Positions 1 to 7,147 of a stretch of 36,731 nucleotides of DNA are shown piece by piece. The first letter of the stretch is position 1; every line of letters starts with the position of its first letter. This DNA comes from a virus. The notes beneath the pieces were generated by a model. It saw only the letters and a program-made list of their open reading frames with translations, was not told the origin of the DNA and did no database searches. The stretch covers positions 1-36,731 of IMG/VR virus record IMGVR_UViG_3300044491_001809; one strand, 5' to 3'. The position numbers and the translations under genes were made by a program.

Positions 1-629
1 CCTAGTACATCCATTGCATGTAGGTAATGTTTCTTACGATCATCTAAACCAATTGTACCACCGTTGATACGTTTTGTAGCACCTACAATGTCCATGTTAT
101 CACAATACTTGTTTAAGCCGTTTGTATCCCAGAACCAACATGCTGAGTCTAGTGCGCCTTTCTTAGTGCGTACATAGTCTACTGCGTCTTCTGGAGACAT
201 GTCCATTTCTTTAGCAAACTGTGTATAATTGTAACGTCCAGTTAACTGAAGGATGCCACCACCGCGAAAGCGCCAGCCGTCACCACTATCAGTATCGCCG
301 TTGTCCATACGTGAAGCGTAAATAACGTTTGCGATTTTTTCAGGTTGTCTATGATATTCATTTGCATCTCTATTTGCTCTTCTAAAATACTTAGGGAAAA
401 TTGTATTCAATGCTTTGGCGCTATAGTTTAAGTTTTCACTTAGTACTCTAAAGCCGCCGGACTCGTGTCCACACTGTGCTACGAACATTGCTACACGTTC
501 TGCTGTGTTTACTTCCCATAAAGGAAGTATTTCTAGCATTGCTTCGTACCAATCTTTCCAGTCTTCCCTATGGATTAACTCTTCAGCCATCCACGGTTCG
601 AAATCAAATTTAAAGTGTTCTTTAGCCAT
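1..629 (-). CDS. Endolysin, glycoside hydrolase family 19 (partial, C-terminus off the window)
   Basis: Predicted peptidoglycan-degrading lysis enzyme of the GH19 chitinase/lysozyme fold. My translation from the ATG at 629 gives about 209 residues without a stop, so the gene runs off the left edge. Seen: GHESGGF near residue 54 followed by SENLNYSAKAL, which carry the two catalytic glutamates of GH19 (Glu56 and Glu65 here), then RFRGGGILQLTGRYNY near 120-134, the family's substrate-binding signature. No signal peptide is visible, so release would need a holin or another route, as for T4 lysozyme. An AAAGGA Shine-Dalgarno precedes the start, and a perfect TATAAATA late promoter lies at 684-691, fitting late lysis expression. 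The start ATGGCTAA overlaps the stop of the upstream small gene. Confidence 0.88.
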   Translation of the reverse strand, partial: MAKEHFKFDFEPWMAEELIHREDWKDWYEAMLEILPLWEVNTAERVAMFVAQCGHESGGFRVLSENLNYSAKALNTIFPKYFRRANRDANEYHRQPEKIANVIYASRMDNGDTDSGDGWRFRGGGILQLTGRYNYTQFAKEMDMSPEDAVDYVRTKKGALDSACWFWDTNGLNKYCDNMDIVGATKRINGGTIGLDDRKKHYLHAMDVL

Positions 630-774
630 TATTTGTATCCTTTTTTTGGCATGCCATACATCGACATTGCTCACATACTTTAATATTTATAATTTGGTTG
701 TCGCCATCTTTATGATCTCTGAATAAACTTGCTCCACAATGTGATTCGTGTCCGCAGTTTTTGCAGTTGGTCAT
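622..774 (-). CDS. Small zinc-ribbon-like protein, 50 aa
   Basis: A 50-residue open frame beginning MTNCKNCGHESHCG and ending just inside the endolysin start. It has seven cysteines in CxxC-type spacing (C4, C7, C13, then C34, C37, C39, C42) plus histidines at 9 and 12, which fits a small zinc ribbon or a pair of zinc knuckles. It starts one base before the stop of the upstream gene (775) and overlaps the endolysin start, so it looks translationally coupled and is part of the same late unit. Such small zinc proteins in phages often bind nucleic acid or RNA polymerase, but nothing here shows a partner. The late promoter octamer for the endolysin lies within its coding sequence. Confidence 0.7.
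   Translation of the reverse strand: MTNCKNCGHESHCGASLFRDHKDGDNQIINIKVCEQCRCMACQKKDTNNG
684..691 (-). promoter_or_regulatory. T4-type late promoter, TATAAATA
   Basis: Exact T4 late consensus on the minus strand, 55 bases upstream of the endolysin ATG and inside the small zinc-ribbon gene. It is the only perfect TATAAATA in the set of octamers found here. It would allow the lysis gene to be transcribed independently late in infection. Confidence 0.55.
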
Positions 775-1476
775 TTAAAGCCTTTTTAGGTGTAGTCTAT
801 AACCTTCATTTGTTAATACAATAGTATCGCCAAATTTTGTAATATTATAGTCTCCTAATACTTTGGAAAGGAAAATTACTTCACCCATGTCTTTCATGTT
901 TATTGTTTCTTCGATCATTGGATCTCTACCAAAATCAGTTACATTAAATCTCATTGGTTGTGCATAGGTATTTTTAATAATTAATGTTTCACCTATCATG
1001 TCAATAGACTCAGCATAACTTTTAGTAAAGAAATTTTTGTAGTTCTCGTATTGAGTTTCGTTTATTGCAACTTCGTAACTTGCTTGATCAACAGGTATAG
1101 TTGCAGTTAAATTTTCTTCATCTAAATCTTTACTTCTAAAATTCTTATAGTATCTAAACTTCATACTTTCTAAATTAGCTAGTTTTTTTACTCCGTCTGC
1201 AATTTCTAAAATCTGTGTAGGAATATCTTTACTTCTTTCAACTTCAACAAATACCTTATATGTACCATCTGTTTGTTCACCCGAAGTTACATCAGCATCT
1301 AAAACAAATGGGTAACCTTTTTCAATAAAGTTTTCTAAATCTTTTGCTGGCTCATTACCATGTACACTAAATGCTAGTGTAACAATATCTGAATCTGCAC
1401 CCATCTTAGATTTGTAAGAATCAATTTCAATTATGCTATCTATTAAGTGTGCTAAATCGTTTTTAAGTAAACCCAT
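775..1476 (-). CDS. Conserved phage protein of unknown function, 233 aa
   Basis: I do not recognise this family. The protein is acidic with a mixed alpha/beta pattern and no membrane segment, signal peptide or obvious catalytic motif. It begins MGLLKNDLAHLIDSIIEID and ends with a Leu-rich, Arg-containing tail. Its start overlaps the stop of the upstream 181-aa gene by one base, and the small zinc-ribbon gene starts right at its end, so the three form a coupled string leading into the endolysin. The position under a late-type promoter suggests a virion or assembly role, but that is inference from location only. Confidence 0.75.
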   Translation of the reverse strand: MGLLKNDLAHLIDSIIEIDSYKSKMGADSDIVTLAFSVHGNEPAKDLENFIEKGYPFVLDADVTSGEQTDGTYKVFVEVERSKDIPTQILEIADGVKKLANLESMKFRYYKNFRSKDLDEENLTATIPVDQASYEVAINETQYENYKNFFTKSYAESIDMIGETLIIKNTYAQPMRFNVTDFGRDPMIEETINMKDMGEVIFLSKVLGDYNITKFGDTIVLTNEGYRLHLKRL

Positions 1477-2021
1477 TATACTGTCTCTAATTCTGCACCA
1501 GTGTCACCAGCTACATCAGCAGTAGCTTCTGCACCAATATCAGCTGTTTGTGTGTCTGGAGTAATAGTTGCTTCTGTACCGGTATCAACTTCGTAATCTT
1601 GCATAGCTTTGTAACCACCATAGATATCAGCAATTAGTTTCTTAGGCATCATAATTTCTACTACCCATATAGGCAATGTATCTAGCTTACCTTTTTTAGT
1701 ACCTGGACGAATATCGTCTGGTTTACGAATTTTACGTGGTCTAATAATTTTATCTTTTTTATAGGTAACCTTACAATCATAGTCTAATAGACGTTTTCCG
1801 CCCATTGGATCAGGCATGTTATCTTTTTCCCACATAAAAGCACATGTAACCCAATGTCTACTAATCTTGGGACCAAAAACTATTTCTCCGTCTTCCCAAT
1901 TATCGTACACATATACATCAAGGTCATCTAAGACTCTTTCAAAATCTTTTAATACAGTAAATGCAACATCACTGTCATATATTTCTGATATGTTTTTAAC
2001 TACGTCTGCAATATCTTTCAT
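1476..2021 (-). CDS. Conserved phage protein of unknown function, 181 aa
   Basis: Unrecognised protein. The N-terminal ~145 residues look like a compact domain with aromatic-rich strands (for example WVTCAFMWEKDNMPDPMGG) and a basic stretch around residues 85-112 with many Lys/Arg. The last ~35 residues are a low-complexity tail rich in Ala, Thr, Asp and Glu, probably disordered. The gene starts about 28 bases downstream of a GATAAATA late-type octamer (2049-2056) with a modest AGGTG Shine-Dalgarno, and is the first gene of the late string that ends in the endolysin. Structural or assembly function is possible but not shown. Confidence 0.75.
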   Translation of the reverse strand: MKDIADVVKNISEIYDSDVAFTVLKDFERVLDDLDVYVYDNWEDGEIVFGPKISRHWVTCAFMWEKDNMPDPMGGKRLLDYDCKVTYKKDKIIRPRKIRKPDDIRPGTKKGKLDTLPIWVVEIMMPKKLIADIYGGYKAMQDYEVDTGTEATITPDTQTADIGAEATADVAGDTGAELETV

Positions 2022-2048
2022 ATTATTGGCACCTATTTTTACTATACT

Positions 2049-2056
2049 TATTTATC
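2049..2056 (-). promoter_or_regulatory. Late promoter, GATAAATA
   Basis: Octamer on the minus strand ahead of the 181-aa gene (start 2021). It matches the NATAAATA late motif described for T4-like cyanophages. It faces away from a plus-strand GATAAATA at 2094-2101, making a divergent pair. Confidence 0.5.
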
Positions 2057-2093
2057 AGATTAATGTATTAGTACTTAACAGTTGCGATCTTAT

Positions 2094-2101
2094 GATAAAT
2101 A
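2094..2101 (+). promoter_or_regulatory. Late-type promoter, GATAAATA, for phoH
   Basis: Plus-strand octamer 54 bases upstream of the phoH ATG, back-to-back with the minus-strand octamer at 2049-2056. No convincing -35/-10 pair was found for phoH, so this is the best promoter candidate. Confidence 0.4.
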
Positions 2102-2154
2102 TTTTTGTAAGCAAAGTTAGAGCTTACAGAAGTCATATTAAAGGAGGACACTTC

Positions 2155-2877
2155 ATGAGTGCAAAGCGAGCTCGCAAGAGCAAGAACTTTCACAATAATG
2201 TTGTTCAAATTAATAATTATCTTCCCGAGAAGCAGAAAACTGTCAAAATCGTGCCACGTAATAAGGCACAAGAATCTTACATGCTAACACTGGCCAATCC
2301 AAAGAAAGACGTTGTCTTTGGCATAGGTCCTGCTGGCACAGGTAAGACTCTTATTGCGGTATTGACAGCAATTAAGTTTTTCAAAGAAGGAATTGTTGAC
2401 AAGATTATTGTAACAAGACCAGCCGTTTCAGTTGACGAAGACTTAGGATTTTTACCTGGGACACTAGAACAAAAAATGGCTCCCTGGACAAGACCAATAT
2501 TTGATGTATTACGTGAGTATTTTACAGCAAAAGAAATTGAAGGCATGATTGCAGAAGGTGTAATTGAAATAGCACCCCTAGCGTACATGCGTGGTCGAAC
2601 ATTTAAAAAAGCATATATTATTGCTGACGAGATGCAAAACTCAACAGCTAATCAAATGAAGATGCTACTAACACGTTTAGGGGAAGGTTCTAAGATGGCA
2701 GTAACAGGTGATCTTAATCAAGCAGATAGAATGAGTGATAATGGTCTAATAGACTTTATTAATCAACTAACACGTTTTGGTAATAGCACCCACCTAGATT
2801 ACGTTACTTTTGGCCATCAAGATATCGAAAGGCATAACGCAGTGAAGGAGGTACTAGAAGTATATGGTGACGAATAA
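2155..2877 (+). CDS. phoH: PhoH-like ATPase, 240 aa
   Basis: P-loop ATPase of the PhoH family, common in marine phages; the cellular role is unsettled (RNA-related or phosphate-starvation functions have been proposed). Walker A GPAGTGKT lies at about residues 58-65, Walker B YIIADEMQN at about 153-161, and the family motif TRPAVSVDEDLGFLPG around 87-102. The reading frame is open back to 1816, but the ATG at 2155 is preceded by a strong AAAGGAGG and gives the usual length of phage PhoH, so I chose it. It is one of only two plus-strand genes. It converges on thyX: both stop codons lie in a 23-bp imperfect palindrome at 2872-2894. Confidence 0.95.
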   Translation: MSAKRARKSKNFHNNVVQINNYLPEKQKTVKIVPRNKAQESYMLTLANPKKDVVFGIGPAGTGKTLIAVLTAIKFFKEGIVDKIIVTRPAVSVDEDLGFLPGTLEQKMAPWTRPIFDVLREYFTAKEIEGMIAEGVIEIAPLAYMRGRTFKKAYIIADEMQNSTANQMKMLLTRLGEGSKMAVTGDLNQADRMSDNGLIDFINQLTRFGNSTHLDYVTFGHQDIERHNAVKEVLEVYGDE

Positions 2878-2894
2878 GCTATTATAGCTCATTC
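2872..2894. terminator. Imperfect palindrome between convergent phoH and thyX ends; possible bidirectional terminator
   Basis: The arms GAAT-n-AGCTA and TAGCT-n-ATTC flank a 3-base centre (TTA), with one mismatched pair. The palindrome contains the stop codons of both phoH and thyX. There is no clear T-run on either side, so termination is suggested mainly by position; it could instead be an mRNA 3'-end stabilising hairpin. Confidence 0.35.
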
Positions 2895-3547
2895 ATTATC
2901 GGAAAGATATTGCTGATTACTTTGGCACAAGCATGGGCAATTTCCATATGCTCTTTTTGTGTGCCATTAGCGCCACGTAGCTCGATGTAATGAACCCAGC
3001 TTCTAATGGAGCCGTTCATATAAAGTCGTGTTTTTGTACAACCTTCAGGTAGTACTACACGAGCTTGCTCTTTAGCGATGCCGTTTTCAATAGCCCATTC
3101 GTATGCGGCTTTTGATGCTTCGATAACTTCTTCTTGTTTACGTTTCCATTCGTAATGTAATTCGCTTTCATCACTTAGTTCGATACTATTTTGTCTGTTC
3201 TTTGTATCTTGCAATCTAGCTTCTCGTGTAATAAATTGATCACCCATTTCACTAGGCTCTGCATAACGCTGACTAAATTCTTGGAAGGCAAAACTACGAT
3301 GTCTTACAATTTGATGAGCAATATCCCTTGTAGTATCAATTTCTAAACATGCACTTACCATTTCTAATGGAGACCAATGTTGATGTTTAATTAGATACTT
3401 AATAAGTTTTTCACTTGTTTCTTTATTAATTTGATTTGCAGGATTACTTACCCTTGCACAAAATGCTACAAGGTCTTGTACATCTCTAATATGCTGAGAA
3501 GTCATTCCTTCAGCTGGCTGTGAATAACTAACTAGTCTAACGTTCAT
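2882..3547 (-). CDS. thyX: Flavin-dependent thymidylate synthase ThyX, 221 aa
   Basis: Converts dUMP to dTMP using methylenetetrahydrofolate, FAD and NADPH, supplying thymidine nucleotides for phage DNA replication. The signature RHRSFAFQEFSQRY is at residues 82-95, matching the ThyX pattern RHRxxSxNxxSxRY, except that Ala87 and Gln89 replace the usual Ser and Asn. The C-terminal half carries conserved stretches such as QARVVLPEG and the Arg-rich TRLYMNGSIRSWVHYIELR that binds dUMP and flavin. Length is normal. It is the last gene of the operon read from 7341-7369 and abuts the 2OG-oxygenase-like gene upstream. Confidence 0.95.
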   Translation of the reverse strand: MNVRLVSYSQPAEGMTSQHIRDVQDLVAFCARVSNPANQINKETSEKLIKYLIKHQHWSPLEMVSACLEIDTTRDIAHQIVRHRSFAFQEFSQRYAEPSEMGDQFITREARLQDTKNRQNSIELSDESELHYEWKRKQEEVIEASKAAYEWAIENGIAKEQARVVLPEGCTKTRLYMNGSIRSWVHYIELRGANGTQKEHMEIAHACAKVISNIFPIMNEL

Positions 3548-4081
3548 TTAAAACTCCATATCTGCCGCTACAATATAACGGTCTTGTTGTGACTGTACTA
3601 TGCCTGGACGATGCCAAACACTTCCTGGATATATCATCCAATGTCCTGTTTTCCAAGGTACAAAAAAGTTACCTTCACCTTCTGGACTAATAGGTGCTAA
3701 TTCTGTTCCTGCTTTTTCCAAATCTTTTACATCTTCTGGCAAGTGCATATAGTATACACCACTTACTGTTTTTGTTTCGGGATTATGATTGTGATGATGC
3801 CAAAGTTTATCTCGGTCTTCTACATGTTTTAGTGAAGTCATAAAACTCCAACTTTGAATATTTTTAATTTGTACTTCACGTCCTAAAAATCTAAAACAAC
3901 TCCAAATAAAACTCATTTTTAAATCTGTAAAATCTTGAAACACATTCCAGTTAGTTTGATATTTTGGACTATTATGCCAAAACTTTCCTGCTTTGATACC
4001 CATTTCGACATCGCTACACATACGTTGTCGTAGCTTTTCGTCAATCAGACTATTCCAATCGTAATATTCGTATTCTATCAT
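3548..4081 (-). CDS. Putative 2-oxoglutarate/Fe(II)-type oxygenase, 177 aa
   Basis: Looks like a small double-stranded beta-helix dioxygenase of the putative 2OG-Fe(II) family that is frequent in T4-like marine phages. The C-terminal half shows a histidine-rich segment (LWHHHNHNPE) followed by SGVYYMHLPED, then GHWMIYPGSVWHRPG, which would carry the distal metal histidine, and SQQDRYIVAADMEF, where the Arg fits the 2-oxoglutarate-binding residue. The exact first metal ligands (an HxD/E pair) are not obvious, so activity is not certain. Its substrate is unknown. It sits between the parvulin and thyX genes, touching both. Confidence 0.7.
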   Translation of the reverse strand: MIEYEYYDWNSLIDEKLRQRMCSDVEMGIKAGKFWHNSPKYQTNWNVFQDFTDLKMSFIWSCFRFLGREVQIKNIQSWSFMTSLKHVEDRDKLWHHHNHNPETKTVSGVYYMHLPEDVKDLEKAGTELAPISPEGEGNFFVPWKTGHWMIYPGSVWHRPGIVQSQQDRYIVAADMEF

Positions 4082-4401
4082 TACCCTGTCCTTAGTACAA
4101 TATGTACGCCCCAGGGGCTTATTACTGGAGGTCCTATAGTATCAATACCAATTACCTTTACAGCGTTTGCAAAGTCTGGATGAAAATGCTCTTCGTCTTG
4201 CCATCCAAGATCTCCTCCATGTCTTGGTCCACTAGCACACGAGCTGTGTTTCGCGGCGGCTTCATTCCAAGTAATATCACCTTTTTTAAGATCAATTATT
4301 AATTTTTCTGCATCTTCAACAGCAACACCTAACGGTCTTTCATGTGATGTGTTTTCTGCTTTGTCGTAACTTAAAAGTATATGTTTACATTTAAATTTCA
4401 T
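4081..4401 (-). CDS. Parvulin-type peptidyl-prolyl cis-trans isomerase, 106 aa
   Basis: A single PpiC/parvulin domain covering nearly the whole protein. Seen: KHILLSY at the start, a central EAAAKHSSCASG, GGDLGW in the middle, FANAV, and a GVHIVLRTG end, matching the parvulin order KHIL / S.C.S / GGdLG / F..A / G.HII. It would catalyse proline isomerisation in folding of phage or host proteins; no signal peptide, so it is cytoplasmic. It overlaps the oxygenase gene start by one base and follows the ferredoxin directly. A stand-alone parvulin in a phage operon next to redox proteins suggests a folding role, but the client is unknown. Confidence 0.88.
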   Translation of the reverse strand: MKFKCKHILLSYDKAENTSHERPLGVAVEDAEKLIIDLKKGDITWNEAAAKHSSCASGPRHGGDLGWQDEEHFHPDFANAVKVIGIDTIGPPVISPWGVHIVLRTG

Positions 4402-4743
4402 TTAATCTCCTGCTCCGGGTTTTTCAGAAAAATATTTCATCTTGTCTTTTACGTTGGCCCATTCTTCTGCATCAGCCGGTACTTCTGATTCATCTTTTGA
4501 TGTAATATTAGGCCAAGTATTTGACCATTTATAATTAAGTTCATAAAATACATTATTAGGATCTTGATGATCTGTAATAATAGCATCTACTGGACATTCA
4601 GGCTCACACACTCCGCAGTCAATACATTCGTCTGGATTAATTACAAGCATGTTTTCGCCTTCATAAAAACAATCTACAGGACATACTTCTACGCAATCCA
4701 TGTGTTTACATTTAATACAGTTGTCGTTAACTAGGTATGTCAT
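4402..4743 (-). CDS. Seven-iron ferredoxin (FdxA type, [3Fe-4S][4Fe-4S]), 113 aa
   Basis: Small electron carrier. Cysteines at 9, 12, 17, 21, 25, 40, 43, 46 and 50 correspond one for one (shift of +1) to those of Azotobacter vinelandii ferredoxin I: C9, C17 and C50 would hold the [3Fe-4S] cluster, C21, C40, C43 and C46 the [4Fe-4S] cluster, with C25 as the known free cysteine. The C-terminal ~60 residues form the usual FdxA extension with aromatic residues ([14 protein letters not shown]). The gene overlaps the nucleotidyltransferase stop by ATGA. It differs from the plant-type 2Fe-2S ferredoxin (PetF) of cyanophages, and may feed electrons to a reductase or oxygenase; the adjacent 2OG-type oxygenase is one candidate. 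Confidence 0.92.
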   Translation of the reverse strand: MTYLVNDNCIKCKHMDCVEVCPVDCFYEGENMLVINPDECIDCGVCEPECPVDAIITDHQDPNNVFYELNYKWSNTWPNITSKDESEVPADAEEWANVKDKMKYFSEKPGAGD

Positions 4744-5150
4744 AGCTCTCCTTTATCTCGCATTTCTGCACGTATCTTTGTAGCACTAATATTATGTATC
4801 TCTTTCCCTAGGTCATGTTCTGTAAAAGTGTAACCTACACCTCTACCATAACTAATGTCTACAATATTAGGAACTTTCATAATAGTATATTCTTTGTTAT
4901 ATGTATAACCTGCTTTTTCTAAGCCTGCAACAATACCCTCTACTACATCTACATGCGTAAAAGGATTGTCTGTTTGTGCTACAGTTCTTCCAGCACCAGC
5001 ATCGTTGCCTACTATACCAAACACATCACGTACTTGAATACATACTTGTCCTGTTTCTGCTAATGCACGTTTAAATAATTCTGTATGTCCATCATGCCAC
5101 GGTTGCCATCTGCCTAGCATTTGTGTTGTAGGTTTTTGCCAATCAAACAT
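4740..5150 (-). CDS. Cytidylyltransferase-like nucleotidyltransferase, 136 aa
   Basis: Nucleotidyltransferase alpha/beta phosphodiesterase fold. The N-terminal [14 protein letters not shown] carries the (H/T)xGH nucleotide-binding signature as H19-D-G-H22, and ISATKIR at 121-127 is the ISxTxxR motif of the same superfamily. These two motifs place it with NMN/NaMN, pantetheine-phosphate and glycerol-phosphate nucleotidyltransferases. The acceptor substrate cannot be told from sequence. It overlaps the APS-kinase-like gene by 8 bases and the ferredoxin by 4, so it is tightly coupled to both. The pairing with a P-loop kinase suggests the two act on the same small molecule. Confidence 0.82.
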   Translation of the reverse strand: MFDWQKPTTQMLGRWQPWHDGHTELFKRALAETGQVCIQVRDVFGIVGNDAGAGRTVAQTDNPFTHVDVVEGIVAGLEKAGYTYNKEYTIMKVPNIVDISYGRGVGYTFTEHDLGKEIHNISATKIRAEMRDKGEL

Positions 5151-5568
5151 TTTGTTTCTCCATGTAGTTCATAACTACTTCTGAAAGTTGTTGATGTGTA
5201 TCAGTAAACCACTCTTTTACATGATAGTCAAAGACTGTAGGTGTTTGAAACATTTTGTTAGTATCTTCAAACCGTCCTTCTTCAATAGTATCCATCCAAA
5301 CAGTATAGTCCGGAGAAAATTCTGTACGTGCTTGCTCAGTGGGGCACACAAAGTCGGCAACTGCAATTTTGCCAGCCATGACTACTCCATCAGCTAAGTG
5401 ACGCATACGTTGTGCTTGTCTAATACGTCCTTCAGGTGTAAAGTCCCAATCATCATATTGTGTACGTACTGCATCTGCATTAATATGTACTGCGCCAATC
5501 AATTCTGCGAAAGGCTTTGCAAGTGTAGTTTTCCCACTACCGGGTAGTCCAAATATTAAAATCTTCAT
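5143..5568 (-). CDS. Adenylylsulfate kinase-like P-loop kinase, 141 aa
   Basis: P-loop kinase with Walker A GLPGSGKT at residues 7-14, then HINADAVRTQY and DFTPEGRIRQAQRM, which match the DGDNVR and GFS..R motifs of APS kinase (CysC). A later segment, VADFVCPTEQARTEF, matches the FISPxxxxR region. It is somewhat shorter than cellular CysC (about 200 aa). APS kinase phosphorylates adenylylsulfate at the 3' position, but with no sulfurylase in sight the true acceptor may differ. It is adjacent to the gp44 stop and overlaps the nucleotidyltransferase. Confidence 0.78.
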   Translation of the reverse strand: MKILIFGLPGSGKTTLAKPFAELIGAVHINADAVRTQYDDWDFTPEGRIRQAQRMRHLADGVVMAGKIAVADFVCPTEQARTEFSPDYTVWMDTIEEGRFEDTNKMFQTPTVFDYHVKEWFTDTHQQLSEVVMNYMEKQNV

Positions 5569-6483
5569 TTATAATCTCGCTAATCTAATTAAGGTTGCGG
5601 CCAAGTTAATCTCCGGATCAGAAACTAATGTATGATCCACAAGTCCTTGCTTAATAATTAGGATTGCACTTTCTTGCTTTTCTTCATCACCAAACAGATC
5701 AATGTTGTCATACAACCATTTGTATATATCTTCGATCTCTTCTGGTCTTGCTTGCGAACAGACTAGTTTACGTGCTTGTCCTATCTTGCCTGCTTTAAAC
5801 AATTCAACCATTTCAATCTTATAGTCAGCATCACCTGCGTCTGCTTTAGATGGCGGTACTAATGCACCGTCAACGCAATTCATTTGCACCATGTTAATAC
5901 ATTTACGCAAATCAGGATACGTTGCTTTTACATAAGTGTCTAGGATATCCAAGTCTGGAGTAACACCTTCTGTAAGAACAATTTCTGCAACTCGTGCAGT
6001 AAATTCTGTTTGGTCAATACGTTCAATATGAAAGCCTTGACACCTGCTGTGTAGTGCAGGAATAATTCTGTTTGGATAGTTACAAGTAAGAATAAAACGT
6101 GCAGTAGTATGATACTCTTCCATCACACCACGTAATGCCGCTTGTGCGTTCGGCGACAAGTAATCAGCCTCATCTAATAATACAACCTTAAATGGACCAA
6201 ATGGAATCATTTGTACAAAGTTTACAATCTTATCACGTACATCTTCTACTGAGTTTGTTCTACTAGCATTAATTTCTAACACATCAAGATCGTTAATTTC
6301 TAGTTGATTAAGAAGAATCTTTGCAAGTGTTGTTTTACCAATACCTGCGTTACCACTAAACAACAAATGCGGAATAGTTTTATCTGTAATCCATTGCTTC
6401 ACTTGTTGTTTTTGTGCATCATCTCTAAATACATATCCGTCAACTGTGTTAGGACGATATTTTTCTACCCATAATTCTTTCAT
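5569..6483 (-). CDS. 44: Sliding clamp loader ATPase subunit, T4 gp44 type, 304 aa
   Basis: AAA+ subunit of the clamp loader that opens and loads the T4-type sliding clamp (gp45) at primer ends, working with gp62. Seen: box II-like WVEKYRP at residues 5-11, Walker A GNAGIGKT at 44-51, Walker B LLDEAD at 102-107, sensor-1 region ILTCNYPNRI at 131-140, and the SRC arginine-finger motif at 146-148. These are the hallmarks of RFC small subunits and gp44. Length is normal. gp45 and gp62 are not in this window. Its start overlaps the exonuclease stop by 4 bases. Confidence 0.95.
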   Translation of the reverse strand: MKELWVEKYRPNTVDGYVFRDDAQKQQVKQWITDKTIPHLLFSGNAGIGKTTLAKILLNQLEINDLDVLEINASRTNSVEDVRDKIVNFVQMIPFGPFKVVLLDEADYLSPNAQAALRGVMEEYHTTARFILTCNYPNRIIPALHSRCQGFHIERIDQTEFTARVAEIVLTEGVTPDLDILDTYVKATYPDLRKCINMVQMNCVDGALVPPSKADAGDADYKIEMVELFKAGKIGQARKLVCSQARPEEIEDIYKWLYDNIDLFGDEEKQESAILIIKQGLVDHTLVSDPEINLAATLIRLARL

Positions 6484-7019
6484 TTAGTAACTCCAAAGTG
6501 TTTATATGTCTGTTGTAAGCATTTTGCTTGATAGTAACAGTCTGCTAGTGCATTGTGTAATTGCTCTTGTATTGCTTTACGTGGATCACTAGGCATCATT
6601 GCAAACGCAGTTCTACTATCTCTAATTTGCCAGTAGTTCCACGGACAAGGCTTGCCAACGTTTTTGTATAAGTTCTGTAATATTGCATAATCAAATAAAG
6701 GTCCTTGACACCATAAATAATCAACTCCAACACACCATTTGTTAAGTTGCTTTGTTAAGCTATCCATATTTACTCGCTCATGATCTCCAAAGGCTTCATC
6801 TTGGATTTCTTGCTTTTGTTTACTCCACCATGCTAATGTATTATCGTCTATACTACGACCATATTTTTCTGATTGTTCTTCTACGTCACAACGTAGATAC
6901 AAACCGTGATTGGGTTCAGCATCACTGAACGGATCAAATTTTACTGCACCTAAAGTAATGATAACACTATCAGGTTCGACACCTAGTGTTTCTAAGTCAA
7001 TCATACCATGTATTGCCAT
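6480..7019 (-). CDS. dexA: DexA-like 3'-5' exonuclease (DEDDh), 179 aa
   Basis: DnaQ-fold 3'-5' exonuclease most like T4 DexA. Catalytic residues visible: D8 and E10 (MIDLETLG), D110 (CQGPLFDYAIL), H155 and D160 (HNALAD), giving the DEDDh set. The stretches NTLAWWSKQ and WNYWQIRDSRT match T4 DexA regions (TIEWWKNQ, FWNQRDIRTR). T4 DexA degrades DNA from 3' ends and was linked to host DNA or repair processing. It starts one base after the stop of the 41-aa membrane protein and overlaps gp44, so it belongs to the early operon. Confidence 0.85.
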   Translation of the reverse strand: MAIHGMIDLETLGVEPDSVIITLGAVKFDPFSDAEPNHGLYLRCDVEEQSEKYGRSIDDNTLAWWSKQKQEIQDEAFGDHERVNMDSLTKQLNKWCVGVDYLWCQGPLFDYAILQNLYKNVGKPCPWNYWQIRDSRTAFAMMPSDPRKAIQEQLHNALADCYYQAKCLQQTYKHFGVTK

Positions 7020-7020
7020 A

Positions 7021-7146
7021 CTACATTACTTTCATTAAAATAACTACTTGAACTGCTAATACTACAATCGGCACAATAGTTCTTACAAGTTCCATTATGT
7101 GATTGTATTCATCTAGTTTTCTTTCAAGTTTATTTCTTTTTGCCAT
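7021..7146 (-). CDS. Tiny membrane protein, 41 aa
   Basis: Open frame from an ATG at 7146 with AAAGG upstream. A charged N-terminal helix (MAKRNKLERKLDEYNH) is followed by one hydrophobic segment (about residues 22-38), so it is predicted to be a single-pass inner-membrane protein. The stop lies one base before the dexA start. It is the second gene after the strong promoter at 7341-7369. I cannot assign a family. Confidence 0.65.
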   Translation of the reverse strand: MAKRNKLERKLDEYNHIMELVRTIVPIVVLAVQVVILMKVM

Positions 7147-7147
7147 A

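Noticed and set aside
1816-2154. Upstream extension of the phoH reading frame by 113 residues
   Set aside because: It lies antisense to the 181-aa gene, has no RBS and unusual composition, while the ATG at 2155 has AAAGGAGG and gives normal PhoH length.
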